The notes: generated from the letters alone by a model not told the origin. A stretch of 64,000 nt of DNA from Dryocola sp. LX212 (GCA_041504365.1 CP167917.1:1736001-1800000); one strand, 5' to 3'. Numbered from the stretch's first letter, positions 8,792-20,759 are shown. A program made the numbers and translations.

Positions 8792-9316
8792 ATGAGTGAA
8801 CGAATGTCGGTAGTTCAGGGCGATATCACGACCGCTGCCGTGGACGTCATTGTGAATGCGGCGAATGCTTCTCTGATGGGCGGAGGCGGTGTGGATGGCG
8901 CCATTCATCGGGCTGCGGGACCAGCGCTGCTGGAAGCGTGCAAACTCATCGTGCAGCAGCAGGGCGAATGCGCGCCGGGACACGCGGTGATCACCGAGGC
9001 CGGGAATATTCCGGTAAAAGCGATTATTCATACCGTGGGCCCGGTCTGGCACGGCGGCGACCGCCATGAGCCCGAGATACTGGAGCAGACGTACCGCAAC
9101 TGCCTGGATCTGGCGGCGGCCAATGGCTACCGCACGATTGCGTTTCCGGCTATCAGCACCGGCGTCTACGGCTATCCGAAGGAGCAGGCCGCGCGCATTG
9201 CGGTGGACGTAGTTTATAAATATATCGGCATCAGGCCGCTGCCCGAAGAGGTGGTTTTTGTCTGTTTTGACACCGAAAATACCCGTATCTATCAGCAATA
9301 CCTTGCCCAGCTCTGA
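8792..9316 (+). CDS. ymdB: O-acetyl-ADP-ribose deacetylase / RNase III inhibitor YmdB
   Basis: The ATG at 8792 has GGAGG seven bases upstream and gives 174 residues (177 in E. coli); 21 further codons upstream are open but unsupported. It is a macro domain with [19 protein letters not shown], the glycine-rich [15 protein letters not shown] loop and [12 protein letters not shown], the usual ADP-ribose-binding elements. In E. coli YmdB hydrolyses O-acetyl-ADP-ribose and inhibits RNase III in cold shock and stationary phase. The next gene, clsC, begins within a few bases, an arrangement conserved with E. coli, where the two act together in cardiolipin synthesis. Confidence 0.95.
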   Translation: MSERMSVVQGDITTAAVDVIVNAANASLMGGGGVDGAIHRAAGPALLEACKLIVQQQGECAPGHAVITEAGNIPVKAIIHTVGPVWHGGDRHEPEILEQTYRNCLDLAAANGYRTIAFPAISTGVYGYPKEQAARIAVDVVYKYIGIRPLPEEVVFVCFDTENTRIYQQYLAQL

Positions 9317-9317
9317 C

Positions 9318-10754
9318 GTGGAAAACCAACACGCAACCCGCCTGGGGCGGGCCATCACCCCTACGACCGCCGAGCATCCGGGTCTCAGCGGCATTCATAC
9401 GCTTGGCGACAGCCTGGACGCGTTTGCCGCGCGCTATTTACTTTGCGGCATGGCTGAAAAAACGCTGGATGTGCAGTACTACATCTGGGAAGACGACATG
9501 TCCGGCCGCCTGCTGTTCAGCGCCCTGCTGGCGGCAGCCGATCGCGGCGTAAAGGTCCGATTGCTGCTTGACGATAATAATACCAACGGCATGGATGACA
9601 CGCTACGGATGCTCAATGCTCATCCGGAAATCGAAATCCGTCTTTTTAATCCTTTCTCGTTTCGTCTGTTTCGCGCCATCGGCTATCTCACTGATTTCGC
9701 GCGCTTAAACAGGCGCATGCACAACAAGAGTTTTACCGTAGACGGCGAAACGACAATCATCGGCGGGCGTAACGTCGGGGATGCCTATTTTGGCGCCGGT
9801 GAACAGCCGCTGTTCTCCGATCTGGACGTGCTGGCGGTGGGACCGGTGGTAGCCGAGGTCTGTCACGACTTCGAGCGCTACTGGCACTGCCAGTCTGTCT
9901 CAACGCTGGAGAAGGTGCTCGAAGTGGATCAGGAGGCGCTGCACGAACGCGTGACGCTGCCGGAAGACTGGAAGGACGATCCTATCGCGAGGCGCTATCT
10001 TGACCGCCTGACCACCAGCCAGTTTGCCACCAGCCTCGTTTCCCGTACGCTTGAGATGTACTGGGCGAAAACAAAGCTGCTAAGCGACGACCCGCGTAAA
10101 GGGCAGGGGAAAGCGCGTAACCATACGCTGTTGCCGCAACGCCTGCTGTCGGTGATTGGCCAGCCGAAAGAAGAGATCGATATTATCTCCGCCTACTTCG
10201 TCCCAACCCGTGCGGGCGTGGCGCAGATTCTTGGGCTGGTTCGCAAAGGGGTAAAGGTCGCTATCCTCACCAACTCACTGGCTGCCAACGATGTGGCCCC
10301 GGTGCATGCCGGCTATGCCCGTTGGCGTAAAAAACTGCTGCGCCACGGCGTGCAGCTTTTCGAGCTCAAGCCTAAACACGATGGCCGCTATGTTCCCCAC
10401 GATCGGGGACTGACGGGTAACTCCGGCTCCAGCCTGCATGCCAAAACCTTCAGCGTCGATAAGCAGCAGGTGTTTATCGGCTCGTTTAATTTCGATCCGC
10501 GCTCCGCCATGCTTAATACCGAGATGGGGTTTGTCATCGAGAGCGCAAAGCTTGCCGAGGACATCCACAAAAAATTCACCCGCAGCCAGAAAGAGGCCGC
10601 CTGGGCGCTACGTCTGGACCGCTGGGGGCGAGTGAACTGGGTGGAAAACAGCGAGGGTAAAGAAATTGTCTGGAAGAAAGAACCGCACACCCGCTTCTGG
10701 CAGCGGGTGCTGGTTCGCCTGGTCTACCGGCTGCCGGTGGAGTGGCTGCTCTAG
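9318..10754 (+). CDS. clsC: Cardiolipin synthase C
   Basis: Phospholipase D-family enzyme with two catalytic HKD motifs: HNKSFTVDG (H135) and HAKTFSVDK (H374), counting from the GTG at 9318. It condenses phosphatidylethanolamine with phosphatidylglycerol to make cardiolipin. The start is uncertain. GTG 9318 lies just after ymdB's stop and gives 478 residues (473 in E. coli); TTG 9303 and a frame back to 9258 overlap ymdB. No clear Shine-Dalgarno precedes any of them, so coupling to ymdB translation is likely. The C-terminus (LPVEWLL) is identical to E. coli. Its TAG overlaps the opgC stop codon on the other strand. Confidence 0.93.
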   Translation: MENQHATRLGRAITPTTAEHPGLSGIHTLGDSLDAFAARYLLCGMAEKTLDVQYYIWEDDMSGRLLFSALLAAADRGVKVRLLLDDNNTNGMDDTLRMLNAHPEIEIRLFNPFSFRLFRAIGYLTDFARLNRRMHNKSFTVDGETTIIGGRNVGDAYFGAGEQPLFSDLDVLAVGPVVAEVCHDFERYWHCQSVSTLEKVLEVDQEALHERVTLPEDWKDDPIARRYLDRLTTSQFATSLVSRTLEMYWAKTKLLSDDPRKGQGKARNHTLLPQRLLSVIGQPKEEIDIISAYFVPTRAGVAQILGLVRKGVKVAILTNSLAANDVAPVHAGYARWRKKLLRHGVQLFELKPKHDGRYVPHDRGLTGNSGSSLHAKTFSVDKQQVFIGSFNFDPRSAMLNTEMGFVIESAKLAEDIHKKFTRSQKEAAWALRLDRWGRVNWVENSEGKEIVWKKEPHTRFWQRVLVRLVYRLPVEWLL

Positions 10755-11899
10755 CTGGCTTTAACAGCTTTACGCTGCGGCTTGCCGGAGAACAGGAAGC
10801 GCAGCAGCGGTATGCGCAGGTGGATTTCATATAGCGCGATGGCAATCCCCATGACAAAAATTAACCCGGCAATAAAACCAAGCGCGTTCGATGTGATGAG
10901 CGGAGTAATGTAAGCGCCGAAAAAGAGTACCAGCGGATGGTGGACCAGATAAATAAACAGCGACGCATTCACGAAGTAGGTCACGCGCGGCGAGTGGAAG
11001 TTTAGTAATTTGTGCCCCAGCGAGAAGACTACGTTGACCATCCACAGCCCCATCAACATGGTAATCACGCTTTCCGTTTCATACATCCAGGCATCGCCGC
11101 TACCGTAGCGCTGGTTCAGTAAATAAGCGGCAAAGGCCAGCGCTGCGCCAACGGCGCACCACGGTGAAGGCTTAGTGAAAAGGTCTTTCAAGCCAGGACG
11201 GGTAAAAGCCAGCGCGCCGAGCAGGAAGAAGGGCAGGTAAAAGAGCGTCTGCATCACCACGAAGTTGAACAATCCATCGCTTAATAACGGTGCGTGAATA
11301 ATAAAAATCGTCCGGCGAAGCGCGCCATACAGTACGCCACAGGCCAGGAAGATGAGTGAGAGGGTTCCTAAAGACCAGGGGGCATCACGGGTTTCTTTAT
11401 GACGGGTAATGTATCTGTTCATCTTTTTAAACACAAAAAGACAGACCGTAGTCAGGACGACCATCACCAGCAGGAACCATAGATGTGAGATCAGCTCCCA
11501 CACCAACGTATTGTACTTCTCATAAGCCGTGAGGTTATGCCAGTTCGCGCCTTTACCACTGATATGCTGCAGCATCAGAAACTGAGGCAGCGTCAGCAGC
11601 GGAATGGCCGTCAGCATAGGGATGCCTACACGCTCGACGCGCACTTTCCACCAGCGCTTAAGGGGATAGCGTAGAAAAAGCATGTAGGAAAAATAGCCGG
11701 AAATGACAAAAAACACCTGCATACGAAACGCGTGAATAAAGTCATTAAACAGGGTCAGCCACCAGGAGGGCAGGGCGCTGTTCACGTGCCACTGGTGACT
11801 GGAGTAAATCAAAGAAATGTGAAAGGGAATACCCAATAACATTAGCCAGGCCCGGATAGAATCCAGGAAAAACTCGCGTTGAACAGGTGCGTTACTCAT
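10751..11899 (-). CDS. opgC: Glucans biosynthesis protein C (membrane succinyltransferase)
   Basis: This 382-residue polytopic protein of the acyltransferase-3 family (E. coli OpgC 385) opens with [19 protein letters not shown] and has about ten hydrophobic segments. It adds succinyl groups to osmoregulated periplasmic glucans made by OpgG and OpgH, giving them negative charge. It is transcribed away from opgGH, as in E. coli, with ~270 bases between. The 3' end overlaps clsC by 4 bases, the two stop codons interlocking. Confidence 0.95.
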   Translation of the reverse strand: MSNAPVQREFFLDSIRAWLMLLGIPFHISLIYSSHQWHVNSALPSWWLTLFNDFIHAFRMQVFFVISGYFSYMLFLRYPLKRWWKVRVERVGIPMLTAIPLLTLPQFLMLQHISGKGANWHNLTAYEKYNTLVWELISHLWFLLVMVVLTTVCLFVFKKMNRYITRHKETRDAPWSLGTLSLIFLACGVLYGALRRTIFIIHAPLLSDGLFNFVVMQTLFYLPFFLLGALAFTRPGLKDLFTKPSPWCAVGAALAFAAYLLNQRYGSGDAWMYETESVITMLMGLWMVNVVFSLGHKLLNFHSPRVTYFVNASLFIYLVHHPLVLFFGAYITPLITSNALGFIAGLIFVMGIAIALYEIHLRIPLLRFLFSGKPQRKAVKAS

Positions 11900-12173
11900 A
11901 ATACTCCAGACATTATCGGACTAATCGTCTTATCCTTAAGAACATTATCCATCAGGCTCCAGCACTAATAGGATACTTTCCGTGGCAACCCTACACTAAC
12001 CGTGACATTCTGTCTGTAGAGTGGACTCTTAAAGCGTAAGCAGTTGTCTTTTTTTGCTTAAAGCCTGAGCCGGCGCGCTGAACGATGCGGGTATTTGGTT
12101 GTCGGAAAGCAGAAGTTTCCATTAAAATGGATTGGATTGATTTAAGCACACAAAGGGGGATGTGCTGGTTAAT
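11900..12173. promoter_or_regulatory. Divergent opgC-opgG promoter region
   Basis: This 274-base region separates divergent opgC and opgGH. It is AT-rich near both ends and should hold both promoters and the osmotic control of opgGH known in E. coli. AGGGGG at 12154-12159 is a strong Shine-Dalgarno candidate but is not well spaced for any opgG start. No ORF is supported. Confidence 0.5.
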
Positions 12174-13727
12174 ATGAAACATAAACCAAAAATGATGAAA
12201 ATGTGTGCGCTGGGTGCTGCAGTGATGCTGTCCCTTTATACCACTACGGTCTGGGCCTTCACTATCGATGACGTCGCAAAACAGGCGAAAACCTTAGCGG
12301 GCAAAAGCTACGAGGCACCTAAAACTAATCTGCCTTCGCAATTTCGCGACATGAAATATGCGGACTATCAGCAGATCCAGTTCAACCACGACAAAGCCTA
12401 CTGGAGCAAATTAAAGACCCCATTTAAGCTCGAATTCTACCATCAGGGTATGTACTTCGATACGCCGGTGAGCATTAACGAAGTGACCGCCACCGCTGTC
12501 CATAAGATCAAGTACAGTCCGGATTACTTTAATTTCGGTAACGTCAAACACGACAAAGATACCGTCAAAGACCTCGGCTTCGCCGGGTTCAAAGTGCTCT
12601 ATCCGCTCAACAGCAAAGATAAGAACGACGAAATTGTCAGCATGCTCGGGGCGAGTTACTTCCGCGTGATCGGTTCTGGTCAGGTTTATGGCCTGTCTGC
12701 CCGTGGTCTGGCAATTGATACGGCACTGCCGTCCGGCGAAGAGTTCCCGCGCTTCCGCGAGTACTGGATTGAACGTCCAAAGCCTGGCGAAAAAACGCTG
12801 ACCCTTTATGCGCTGCTGGATTCCCCTCGTGCCACCGGTGCGTACCGCTTTGTGATAACGCCAGGACGTGACACGGTCGTTAACGTGCAGTCTAAGGTCT
12901 ATCTGCGCGATAAAGTCGGCAAAATGGGCGTAGCGCCGCTGACCAGTATGTTCCTGTTCGGGCCAAACCAGCCGTCGCCGACCACCAATTTCCGTCCAGA
13001 GCTGCATGACTCCAACGGCCTGTCGATTCATGCCGGTAACGGTGAATGGATCTGGCGTCCGCTGAACAATCCTAAGCACCTGGCGGTAAGCTCATTTGCG
13101 ACTGAAAACCCGGTGGGCTTTGGCCTGCTGCAGCGTGGCCGTCAGTTCTCTCGCTTCGAGGATCTTGACGATCGCTACGACCAGCGTCCAAGCGCGTGGA
13201 TTGCACCACAGGGCGACTGGGGTAAAGGGCGCGTTGAGCTGGTAGAAATCCCGACCAACGACGAAACCAACGACAACATTGTTGCCTACTGGACGCCGGA
13301 CCAGCTGCCGGATCCGGGCAAGGAGATGAACTTCAAGTACACCATTACCTTCAGCCGCGACGAAGACAAAATGCACGCGCCGGAAAGTGCGTACGTCTTG
13401 CAGACTCGTCGTTCTACGGGTGATGTGAAGCAGTCTAATCTTATCCGCCAGCCGGACGGCACCATCGCTTTCGTGGTGGACTACACCGGTGCGGAGATGA
13501 AAAAACTGCCGCAGGATACCCCGGTAACCGCGCAGACAAGCATCGGCGACAACGGTGAAATCGTTGACAGCAAGGTGCAGTACAACCCGGTCACCAAAGG
13601 CTGGCGCTTAACGATGCGCCTGAAAGTCAAAGACGACAAGAAGCCGACGGAAATGCGTGCGGCGCTGGTCAATGGCGATCGGACACTGAGTGAAACCTGG
13701 AGCTACCAGTTACCTGCTAATGAATAA
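12174..13727 (+). CDS. opgG: Periplasmic glucan biosynthesis protein OpgG
   Basis: It is needed for synthesis of osmoregulated periplasmic glucans, acting in the periplasm on the beta-1,2 backbone to form or extend branches. The ATG at 12174 gives 517 residues with a positively charged N-terminus and signal peptide ending TTTVWA. ATG 12192 would give 511 residues, the E. coli length, so the start is uncertain by six codons. The mature protein starts [11 protein letters not shown] and is highly similar to E. coli OpgG throughout, ending [12 protein letters not shown]. The stop overlaps opgH by 8 bases, so the two are co-translated. Confidence 0.95.
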   Translation: MKHKPKMMKMCALGAAVMLSLYTTTVWAFTIDDVAKQAKTLAGKSYEAPKTNLPSQFRDMKYADYQQIQFNHDKAYWSKLKTPFKLEFYHQGMYFDTPVSINEVTATAVHKIKYSPDYFNFGNVKHDKDTVKDLGFAGFKVLYPLNSKDKNDEIVSMLGASYFRVIGSGQVYGLSARGLAIDTALPSGEEFPRFREYWIERPKPGEKTLTLYALLDSPRATGAYRFVITPGRDTVVNVQSKVYLRDKVGKMGVAPLTSMFLFGPNQPSPTTNFRPELHDSNGLSIHAGNGEWIWRPLNNPKHLAVSSFATENPVGFGLLQRGRQFSRFEDLDDRYDQRPSAWIAPQGDWGKGRVELVEIPTNDETNDNIVAYWTPDQLPDPGKEMNFKYTITFSRDEDKMHAPESAYVLQTRRSTGDVKQSNLIRQPDGTIAFVVDYTGAEMKKLPQDTPVTAQTSIGDNGEIVDSKVQYNPVTKGWRLTMRLKVKDDKKPTEMRAALVNGDRTLSETWSYQLPANE

Positions 13728-16251
13728 GTCTACCGAAATTTCGCCTGACTATATTGAGGCACTCCCCCTGACCGCCGCCGAAAAGGCGGCGCTTCCTGCA
13801 AGCGATCTGCAAGCGGTGCATGAAGCCCTGGATGAGCAAAAGCAGCATTTCGACCGCGCGGACGACTCCCCTTTAGCGTCCGTTAAGGCCCGGCTTAAAG
13901 CAAGCTGGCCCGGCTCGCTGGGCGGCAGTCAGCTTATCCAGGATGAGGAAGGGCGTACTCAACTCCAGGCCATGCCGAAAGCAACCCGCTCCTCGATGTT
14001 CCCGGACCCGTGGCGCACCAACCCAATTGGGCGCTTCTGGGACCGTCTGCGAGGCCGCGAGGTTAATCCCCGTTACCTGTCTAAAGAAGAAGCGGAAGCC
14101 GAGCAGAAGTGGCGCACAGTCGGGACCATCCGTCGTTACATCCTGCTGATCCTGACCCTTGCGCAGACGGTTGTCGCTACCTGGTACATGAAGACCATTT
14201 TGCCTTACCAGGGCTGGGCGCTGATCAACCCTTCCGACATGGTGGGGCAGGATCTTCTGGTCTCCTTTATGCAGCTGCTGCCTTATGTGTTGCAGACGGG
14301 CATTCTGATCCTCTTCGCCATCCTCTTCTGCTGGGTCTCCGCCGGTTTCTGGACCGCGCTGATGGGCTTCCTGCAGCTGCTGATGGGCAAGGACAAATAC
14401 AGTATTTCCGCCTCAACCGTTGGGGATGAGCCAATCAACCCGGAGCACCGCACCGCGTTGATTATGCCTATCTGTAATGAAGACGTGGATCGCGTGTTTG
14501 CCGGCCTGCGGGCGACCTGGGAGTCGGTTAAGGCTACCGGCCAGGAGAAGCATTTCGACGTTTACATCCTGAGCGACAGCTACAACCCGGACATCTGCGT
14601 TGCCGAGCAAAAAGCCTGGATGGAACTGATCGCCGAAGTGCAGGGCGAAGGCCAGATCTTCTACCGCCGTCGCCGTCGTCGCGTGAAGCGTAAAAGCGGT
14701 AACATCGATGATTTCTGCCGCCGCTGGGGCAATCAGTACAGCTATATGGTGGTGCTGGACGCAGACTCCGTGATGAGCGGTGACTGCCTGACCAACCTTG
14801 TACGCCTGATGGAAGCGAACCCGAACGCCGGGATCATTCAGTCTTCCCCGAAAGCGTCCGGTATGGATACGCTGTACGCACGCTGCCAGCAGTTTGCGAC
14901 TCGAGTCTACGGGCCGCTGTTTACCGCCGGTCTGCACTTCTGGCAGCTGGGCGAGTCCCACTACTGGGGCCACAACGCCATTATCCGCGTGAAGCCGTTC
15001 ATTGAGCACTGTGCGCTCGCGCCGCTGCCGGGTGAAGGTTCCTTCGCGGGTTCCATCCTGTCCCACGACTTCGTGGAAGCCGCGCTGATGCGCCGTGCGG
15101 GATGGGGCGTCTGGATTGCCTACGATCTGCCGGGCTCGTACGAAGAGCTGCCGCCGAACCTGCTGGATGAGCTGAAGCGTGACCGTCGCTGGTGTCACGG
15201 TAACCTGATGAACTTCCGCCTGTTCCTGGTAAAAGGCATGCACCCGGTACACCGCGCAGTATTCCTGACGGGCGTGATGTCCTATCTGTCCGCGCCGCTG
15301 TGGTTTATGTTCCTGGCCTTGTCGACGGCCCTGCAGGTGGTGCATGCGCTGACCGAGCCGCAGTACTTCCTGCAGCCGCGCCAGCTCTTCCCGGTGTGGC
15401 CGCAGTGGCGTCCGGAGCTGGCGATTGCGCTGTTCGCGTCAACCATGGTGCTGCTGTTCCTGCCGAAGCTGCTGAGTATTATCCTCATCTGGTGCAAAGG
15501 CTCGAAGGAGTACGGCGGCTTCCTGCGCGTCACGCTCTCCCTGCTGCTGGAAGTGCTGTTCTCCGTGCTGCTTGCACCTGTGCGCATGCTGTTCCACACC
15601 GTGTTTGTGGTCAGCGCGTTCCTGGGCTGGGAAGTGGTGTGGAACTCGCCGCAGCGTGATGATGACTCCACCCCCTGGGGCGAAGCTTTCATGCGTCATG
15701 GTTCCCAGCTGCTGCTGGGCCTGGTCTGGGCGGTTGGCATGGCGTGGCTGGATTTACGCTTCCTGTTCTGGCTGGCACCTATCGTGTTCTCGCTGATCCT
15801 CTCCCCGTTCGTGTCGGTGATTTCCAGCCGGGCAACGGTGGGTCTGCGAACCAAGCGCTGGAAGCTGTTCCTGATCCCGGAAGAGTACTCGCCGCCGAAG
15901 GTGCTGGTAGATACCGACAATTACCTGAAGCTTAACCGCAGCCGTACGCTGGAAGATGGCTTTATGCATGCGGTGTTCAACCCGTCGTTTAATGCCCTCA
16001 CCACGGCGATGGCAACGGCCCGTCACCGTGCTAGCCAGGTGCTGGAAATTGCCCGCGACCGTCACGTTGAGCAGGCGCTGAACGAAACGCCGGACAAGCT
16101 CAATCGCGACCGTCGTCTGGTGCTGCTGAGCGACCCTGTCACCCTCTCGCGCATGCATTACCGCGTGTGGTCGAATCCGGATCGTTATTCGTCATGGGTA
16201 GACAGCTACAAAGCGGTAAAGCTGAATCCAGCTGCTTTACCGATTAAGTAA
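13720..16251 (+). CDS. opgH: Glucans biosynthesis glucosyltransferase OpgH
   Basis: The ATG at 13720 inside the end of opgG gives 843 residues (847 in E. coli). It is an inner-membrane family-2 glycosyltransferase: a cytoplasmic N-terminal region, two membrane segments, then a catalytic domain with [14 protein letters not shown], the SHDFVEA acid and the RDRRWCHG motif (QxxRW type). More membrane segments follow. It polymerises glucose from UDP-glucose using acyl carrier protein. In E. coli OpgH also links cell size to nutrients by binding FtsZ through its N-terminus. That region ([14 protein letters not shown]) is the most variable part here. Confidence 0.96.
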   Translation: MNKSTEISPDYIEALPLTAAEKAALPASDLQAVHEALDEQKQHFDRADDSPLASVKARLKASWPGSLGGSQLIQDEEGRTQLQAMPKATRSSMFPDPWRTNPIGRFWDRLRGREVNPRYLSKEEAEAEQKWRTVGTIRRYILLILTLAQTVVATWYMKTILPYQGWALINPSDMVGQDLLVSFMQLLPYVLQTGILILFAILFCWVSAGFWTALMGFLQLLMGKDKYSISASTVGDEPINPEHRTALIMPICNEDVDRVFAGLRATWESVKATGQEKHFDVYILSDSYNPDICVAEQKAWMELIAEVQGEGQIFYRRRRRRVKRKSGNIDDFCRRWGNQYSYMVVLDADSVMSGDCLTNLVRLMEANPNAGIIQSSPKASGMDTLYARCQQFATRVYGPLFTAGLHFWQLGESHYWGHNAIIRVKPFIEHCALAPLPGEGSFAGSILSHDFVEAALMRRAGWGVWIAYDLPGSYEELPPNLLDELKRDRRWCHGNLMNFRLFLVKGMHPVHRAVFLTGVMSYLSAPLWFMFLALSTALQVVHALTEPQYFLQPRQLFPVWPQWRPELAIALFASTMVLLFLPKLLSIILIWCKGSKEYGGFLRVTLSLLLEVLFSVLLAPVRMLFHTVFVVSAFLGWEVVWNSPQRDDDSTPWGEAFMRHGSQLLLGLVWAVGMAWLDLRFLFWLAPIVFSLILSPFVSVISSRATVGLRTKRWKLFLIPEEYSPPKVLVDTDNYLKLNRSRTLEDGFMHAVFNPSFNALTTAMATARHRASQVLEIARDRHVEQALNETPDKLNRDRRLVLLSDPVTLSRMHYRVWSNPDRYSSWVDSYKAVKLNPAALPIK

Positions 16252-16274
16252 AAGTATTTATAAAAAATGTCCTC

Positions 16275-16301
16275 GGTGGATGGCGAGGAATGCTATCCAC
16301 C
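16275..16301. repeat. REP-like palindrome (GGTGGAT...ATCCACC type)
   Basis: Imperfect palindrome with arms GGTGGAT and ATCCACC just after opgH and before its terminator. The same arms recur at 32.4, 32.9, 49.6 and 62.7 kb, always between genes. Confidence 0.65.
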
Positions 16302-16314
16302 TTACATAACGCGA

Positions 16315-16343
16315 AATGCCGACCAATTGGTCGGCATTTTTTT
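16315..16343 (+). terminator. Intrinsic terminator of opgGH
   Basis: Perfect stem AATGCCGACC/GGTCGGCATT with loop AATT, followed by a run of seven T. It lies 63 bases after the opgH stop, ends the operon and leads directly into yceK. Confidence 0.9.
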
Positions 16344-16361
16344 GCTGACGGGAGACCTGCG

Positions 16362-16592
16362 TTGTTAAGAGCGATAGTTGTGATAGTGGCGGCCTGCGCG
16401 CTGAGCGGCTGCGGCAGCATCATTAGCCGTGCGGTACCGGGGCAGGGACATGGCAATCAGTATTACCCCGGCGTGCAGTGGGACATGCGTGACGGCGCGT
16501 GGCGCTACATCACCGTGCTGGATTTACCGTTCTCGCTGGTGTTTGACACGCTGCTGCTGCCAATTGACGTCAGCCACGGCCCTTACGAGTAA
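16362..16592 (+). CDS. yceK: YceK family lipoprotein
   Basis: The TTG at 16362 with GGGAG seven bases upstream gives 76 residues (75 in E. coli). The longer frame back to 16290 covers the terminator and is rejected. The signal peptide ends in a lipobox LSGC (C17), followed by GSIISR and GQGHGNQYYPGVQWD, then FDTLLLPID. It belongs to a small enteric lipoprotein family (DUF1375-type). Its function is unknown. It is followed after three bases by the stop of convergent msyB. Confidence 0.9.
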   Translation: MLRAIVVIVAACALSGCGSIISRAVPGQGHGNQYYPGVQWDMRDGAWRYITVLDLPFSLVFDTLLLPIDVSHGPYE

Positions 16593-16595
16593 CGA

Positions 16596-16970
16596 TTACC
16601 GTTCATCCCATTCATCCGCGGCGGCCTGCCCCTCTTCGGTATCCAGCGGCGGCTCGAGCTGAAACTCTCCTTCATCCCATTCGTGCAGCGTATTCTCTTC
16701 CAGCCACTCCTGACGCAGTTCGATCTCGTCAAACTCGCCGTCAAACACGCTCTGCGCGGCTTCACCGCTCAGCATCGGTAAACACTCACCGTCTTCACTG
16801 TCGGTGGCGAAAAATTCCGCCTGCCACATGATATCGCCATCCTGCAGGATGTATTTCTGGACGTTGAGCTGCTGCACGTTGGCCGTCTCCTCGTCCACAT
16901 CCGTATTGTCGGCGAGGAATAACTCTCGTGCGGCATCAATGGCTTCTTCAAGCGTTGCGTACATGCTCAT
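16596..16970 (-). CDS. msyB: Acidic protein MsyB
   Basis: A 124-residue, strongly acidic soluble protein identical in length to E. coli MsyB, beginning MSMYATLEEAIDAAR and ending EEGQAAADEWDER. In E. coli, multicopy msyB suppresses secY and secA export defects, and the gene is stationary-phase/osmotically induced; its molecular function is not known. It is transcribed alone and converges on yceK. Confidence 0.95.
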   Translation of the reverse strand: MSMYATLEEAIDAARELFLADNTDVDEETANVQQLNVQKYILQDGDIMWQAEFFATDSEDGECLPMLSGEAAQSVFDGEFDEIELRQEWLEENTLHEWDEGEFQLEPPLDTEEGQAAADEWDER

Positions 16971-17077
16971 GAAATATCTCCTTATGGCAGAGGTCGGGGA
17001 GCGGGTGCTCCATTACAATTTCATGTTAATTGTTGACGCTGTTCGCGAAGTTGCAAGTATGAGATTGCTCTGCGGCG

Positions 17078-18304
17078 TTATTCTCCGGGAATGCGTATCC
17101 GTGCCGCCGGGCGGCGCAGGCTGTACCAGGAGTAAAACGCATTGAATAGCACCACGCTTGCGGTGACCAGGAACACGGTTCTGAAGCCATAGTTAGCTGA
17201 AACCGCCGCGCCGATGAGCGGGCCAGTGACGTTACCGATATCGCGGAAGGACTGGTTATAGCTGAATATGCGTCCGGCAATCTGGTTGCTGGAGTTATAA
17301 ACCAGCAGGGTCTGCACTGCGGGAAGCAGCGCACCATCGGCAGCGCCAAGTAAGAAGCGCAGCAGCCCAAGCTGCCAGGGATTCTGCACCATCGACATAG
17401 GGATCAGCAGCAGAACGGAGATCGCCAGCGCGCAAATCAGGATCTTTTCCGGCCCGATGCGATCGCCAAGTTTGCCCAGCCGCGGTGCGCTGATCAGCGC
17501 GGCAACGCCGGGCACCGAAGCAATCATGCCGCTGATAAACGCCAGGTTGCTTACGTTGCCTGCAAGGTCACGCACATAGAGCGTAAGAATCGGCGCAATC
17601 GAGCCGGTCGCGACCTGAATAATCATCGTGGTGACAAACAGGCTAAGGATCAGCTTAGGATTTTTGAGCGAGGTCAGCACCTGGCGGGCGTGAAGCATGT
17701 CTTTTTTGGTTACCGGGGTGAACTCCTCCCGGATATAGAGCAGCGTAAGGATAAAGCAGGCGAACAGCACCGCTGCGGTAATGAAGAAGACCGGTCGCAG
17801 CCCGTAGCTGTCGGCAAGCAGGCCGCCGATCAGCGGGCCAAGCAGCGCACCGCTCACGCCACCGGTGGAAAGCGTGCCGAGTGCCCAGCCGCTTTTATTG
17901 CGCGGCACCTGGGTGGCTATCAGAGCGTTAGCATTGGGAACAAAGCCGCCCAGCAGCCCCAGCAGGGCGCGCAGGGCAAGAAACTGCCAGATATTTTGTG
18001 CAAAACCCATCAGCACCATCACCGCCGCCATGCCCAGCGCCGAGCGCAGCAGCATGATCTTGCGGCCTTTACGGTCGGCAAGTCCGCCCCAGAAGGGGGA
18101 GGCGATGGCGGAAAACAGGAAGGTGATGCTGAACACCAGGCCCGACCACATATTCAGCGCGCTGTGTCCGGTGACGCCGAGCTGTTCGACGTACAGCGGC
18201 AGGAAAGGCATTACAAGGCTGAAGGCTGCGCCGGTGAGAAAGCATCCCAGCCAGGCGACGGTGAGATTACGCTTCCAGTTGATACTGCTGTCAGGGGAGG
18301 TCAT
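17078..18304 (-). CDS. mdtG: MFS multidrug efflux protein MdtG
   Basis: A 408-residue major facilitator of the DHA1 group with twelve predicted membrane segments and the loop-2 signature [12 protein letters not shown]. It matches E. coli MdtG (408 residues) closely. In E. coli MdtG raises resistance to fosfomycin and deoxycholate when overexpressed and belongs to the MarA/SoxS/Rob regulon. No marbox was assigned here by eye. The C-terminal dozen residues differ from E. coli. Confidence 0.93.
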   Translation of the reverse strand: MTSPDSSINWKRNLTVAWLGCFLTGAAFSLVMPFLPLYVEQLGVTGHSALNMWSGLVFSITFLFSAIASPFWGGLADRKGRKIMLLRSALGMAAVMVLMGFAQNIWQFLALRALLGLLGGFVPNANALIATQVPRNKSGWALGTLSTGGVSGALLGPLIGGLLADSYGLRPVFFITAAVLFACFILTLLYIREEFTPVTKKDMLHARQVLTSLKNPKLILSLFVTTMIIQVATGSIAPILTLYVRDLAGNVSNLAFISGMIASVPGVAALISAPRLGKLGDRIGPEKILICALAISVLLLIPMSMVQNPWQLGLLRFLLGAADGALLPAVQTLLVYNSSNQIAGRIFSYNQSFRDIGNVTGPLIGAAVSANYGFRTVFLVTASVVLFNAFYSWYSLRRPAARIRIPGE

Positions 18305-18444
18305 ACCGCTCCAGTAATATAGCTGGTAACAAGAAAATATTACCCTGCTAAGTATGCGCCTGATGAATGGAAAGTGGCAAACCGGAAAGCGTTTTTAGCT
18401 AAATGACGAACAGCGGGAAGAGACGTCCGTCATCCGCAGGGATA

Positions 18445-18468
18445 TTGGAAGGCGCAAGCGCCATCCAA
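18445..18468. repeat. REP-like palindrome downstream of lpxL
   Basis: Palindrome TTGGA-a-GGCGC-AA-GCGCC-a-TCCAA between the divergent promoter side of mdtG and the lpxL stop. It looks like a diverged REP unit; on the lpxL transcript it would form a stable 3' hairpin. Confidence 0.55.
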
Positions 18469-18487
18469 CCTGCGTTGCAGAACAGCA

Positions 18488-19408
18488 TCAATACCGGGAG
18501 GGCACGCCCTCCGGGCGGGTCTTAAAGCGGCGGTGTAGCCACATATACTGTTCCGGCGCCATCAGAATGCACTGCTCGACGATCTTGTTCATCCACAGCG
18601 CGGTGCCTTCCGGCGTTTCCAGGGGCGGCTCGAACTCGGCGGGCAGAATAATCAGCTCGTAGCCTTTACCGTCTGGCTTCCTGCGCGGCACCATCGGCAC
18701 GATGGCCGCTCCCGACATTCGTGCCAGCGTATAGGTGCCCGAAGTGGTAGCCGCCTGATCTACGCCAAAAAATGGCACGAAGACGCTGCCGCGCGGGCCG
18801 TAGTCATGATCCGGGGCATACCAGATTATCTCGCCCTGCTTCAGCGCGCGGATCATGCCTTTCAGATCTTTACGATCAATCATGCTCTTATTGGAGCGCA
18901 TACGGCCCCACGTTTGCAGCCAGTCCAGCAGCGCATTGTCATTCGGACGGTAAACGCCGATACCGGGTGTATTCATCCCAAACATGCGTGCGCCCAGCTC
19001 CAGCGTCAGGAAGTGGATGCCGATGAGCAGTACGCCACGCTTTGCTTCCTGTACCTTATGAATCTCTTCCACCCCCGAGACGTCGCACCAGCGCTGAATG
19101 CGCCACAGGGGCCAGAACCAGGCAATCCCCGTTTCCAGTAGCCCCAGGCCAACGGACTCAAAGTTTTTTACCAGGATAGCTTCGCGTTCCGCTGGCGTTT
19201 TCTGCGGGAAGGCCAGTTCAAGGTTGCGTCGGGTGATCCTGACGCGGCGCTTCATAAACTTCATGGCTAACTGACCAAGGCCGCGCCCAAGACGATAGAT
19301 AACCGGATAGGGCAGCAGGGTCACAACGTACAGTAGGCCGATGCCAAACCAGGTTCCCCAGTAGCGGGGATGAAGTAAAGCGCGCGAGAATTGCGGTAAG
19401 TTCGTCAT
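18488..19408 (-). CDS. lpxL: Kdo2-lipid IVA lauroyltransferase LpxL
   Basis: A 306-residue late acyltransferase of lipid A synthesis, the same length as E. coli LpxL. It transfers laurate from acyl-ACP to the 2' chain of Kdo2-lipid IVA at the inner membrane. There is one N-terminal membrane anchor (about residues 20-36) and the HX4E catalytic pair H132/E137 in [15 protein letters not shown] and the C-terminal [17 protein letters not shown] are identical to E. coli. It is transcribed alone, divergent from trhO. Confidence 0.95.
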   Translation of the reverse strand: MTNLPQFSRALLHPRYWGTWFGIGLLYVVTLLPYPVIYRLGRGLGQLAMKFMKRRVRITRRNLELAFPQKTPAEREAILVKNFESVGLGLLETGIAWFWPLWRIQRWCDVSGVEEIHKVQEAKRGVLLIGIHFLTLELGARMFGMNTPGIGVYRPNDNALLDWLQTWGRMRSNKSMIDRKDLKGMIRALKQGEIIWYAPDHDYGPRGSVFVPFFGVDQAATTSGTYTLARMSGAAIVPMVPRRKPDGKGYELIILPAEFEPPLETPEGTALWMNKIVEQCILMAPEQYMWLHRRFKTRPEGVPSRY

Positions 19409-19634
19409 GTAAAACCTATTGTGACGGCAAATGCCGGATCTTCGTGATAAGGCTATTGTGGCATTTTTTGAGGTTGAGCCAAAATTAACGGCGGCGGGAT
19501 GCCTGAAATTTCGCCAGAATGTTATTTTATCTGCCTTCAGATGAGGGAAATGTAGCGCAAAACACAGGGATGTAAATTAACGTTAATTGCTTTATCATGC
19601 GCACCTCTTTTTTTACGATTGCAGAGCGAACACC

Positions 19635-20684
19635 ATGCCAGTGTTACACAACCGCATATCGAATGATGAACTGCGTGTGCGCATGCTCGCTGAAACCGAG
19701 CCGCGCACCACTATCTCATTCTACAAGTATTTCACCATTGATGAGCCGCAGGCCACCCGCGACGCGCTGTATAAAGCCTTCGTCGCGCTGGATGTTTTCG
19801 GCCGTGTCTATCTCGCCCGGGAAGGGATCAACGCTCAGATTAGCGTGCCGCAGAGCCGCGTCGAGGCATTCCGTGAAACCCTGTATGGCTTCCATCCGGC
19901 GCTGGACAACCTGCGTCTGAACGTCGCGCTGGACGATGACGGCAAGTCTTTCTGGGTGCTGCGCATGAAGGTGCGTGACCGCATTGTGGCCGACGGGATT
20001 GAAAATCCTGATTTTGATGCCAGCGACGTGGGTGACTATCTGAAAGCCGCAGAAGTGAATGCGATGCTGGATGACCCGGAAGCGGTCTTCATCGATATGC
20101 GTAACCACTACGAATACGAAGTGGGCCACTTCCAGAACGCGATGGAAATTCCGGCGGATACTTTCCGCGAACAGCTGCCTAAAGCGGTTGATATGCTGCA
20201 GGACGATAAAGATAAAAAGATCGTCATGTACTGCACCGGCGGTATTCGCTGCGAGAAGGCGAGCGCCTGGATGCGCTATAACGGTTTTAAAAACGTCTAT
20301 CACATTGAAGGCGGAATAATCGAATACGCCCGTCGTGCACGCGAGCAGGGGATCCCGGTTCGATTTGTGGGTAAAAACTTTGTCTTTGACGAACGCATGG
20401 GCGAACGCATTTCAGACGATGTTATCGCGCACTGTCACCAGTGCGGCACCGCCTGCGACAGCCACACCAACTGTAAAAATGACGGCTGCCACCTGCTGTT
20501 TATTCAGTGTCCTGAATGCGCAGCGAAGTTTGAAGGGTGCTGTAGCGAAGTCTGTCGTAAAGAGTTGGCCCTGTCGCCAGAAGAGCAGCGGCGCCGCCGC
20601 GCGGGCCGTGAAAATGGCAATAAAATCTTTAACAAATCTCGCGGTGCGCTGAACACCACGCTGGGTATCCCGGACCCGGAATAA
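19635..20684 (+). CDS. trhO: tRNA uridine(34) hydroxylase TrhO (YceA)
   Basis: The ATG at 19635 gives 349 residues, matching E. coli YceA (350); the frame opens 16 codons earlier without homology. It has an N-terminal acylphosphatase-like domain, then a rhodanese domain with active-site loop CTGGIRC (C200, C206), then a Cys-rich C-terminal tail ([24 protein letters not shown]) that probably binds metal. TrhO makes 5-hydroxyuridine at position 34 of tRNAs using oxygen. The gene stands alone and converges on yceJI. Confidence 0.94.
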   Translation: MPVLHNRISNDELRVRMLAETEPRTTISFYKYFTIDEPQATRDALYKAFVALDVFGRVYLAREGINAQISVPQSRVEAFRETLYGFHPALDNLRLNVALDDDGKSFWVLRMKVRDRIVADGIENPDFDASDVGDYLKAAEVNAMLDDPEAVFIDMRNHYEYEVGHFQNAMEIPADTFREQLPKAVDMLQDDKDKKIVMYCTGGIRCEKASAWMRYNGFKNVYHIEGGIIEYARRAREQGIPVRFVGKNFVFDERMGERISDDVIAHCHQCGTACDSHTNCKNDGCHLLFIQCPECAAKFEGCCSEVCRKELALSPEEQRRRRAGRENGNKIFNKSRGALNTTLGIPDPE

Positions 20685-20702
20685 AAGATAACAGTGTGTG
20701 AT

Positions 20703-20735
20703 GCTGCGCTTGACCCCAGGCCGGGTAAGCGCAGC
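20703..20735. terminator. Hairpin between convergent trhO and yceI
   Basis: Strong stem GCTGCGCTT/AAGCGCAGC extended by CCC/GGG, lying 18 bases after trhO and 24 before the yceI stop. It could serve both strands, although the following T/A runs are short, so it may also be a REP remnant. Confidence 0.5.
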
Positions 20736-20759
20736 GTTATATATCAAACCCGATGCGAG

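Noticed and set aside
14413-15345. 310-codon open frame antisense to opgH
   Set aside because: Low-complexity shadow of the glycosyltransferase domain; no recognisable family or start signal.
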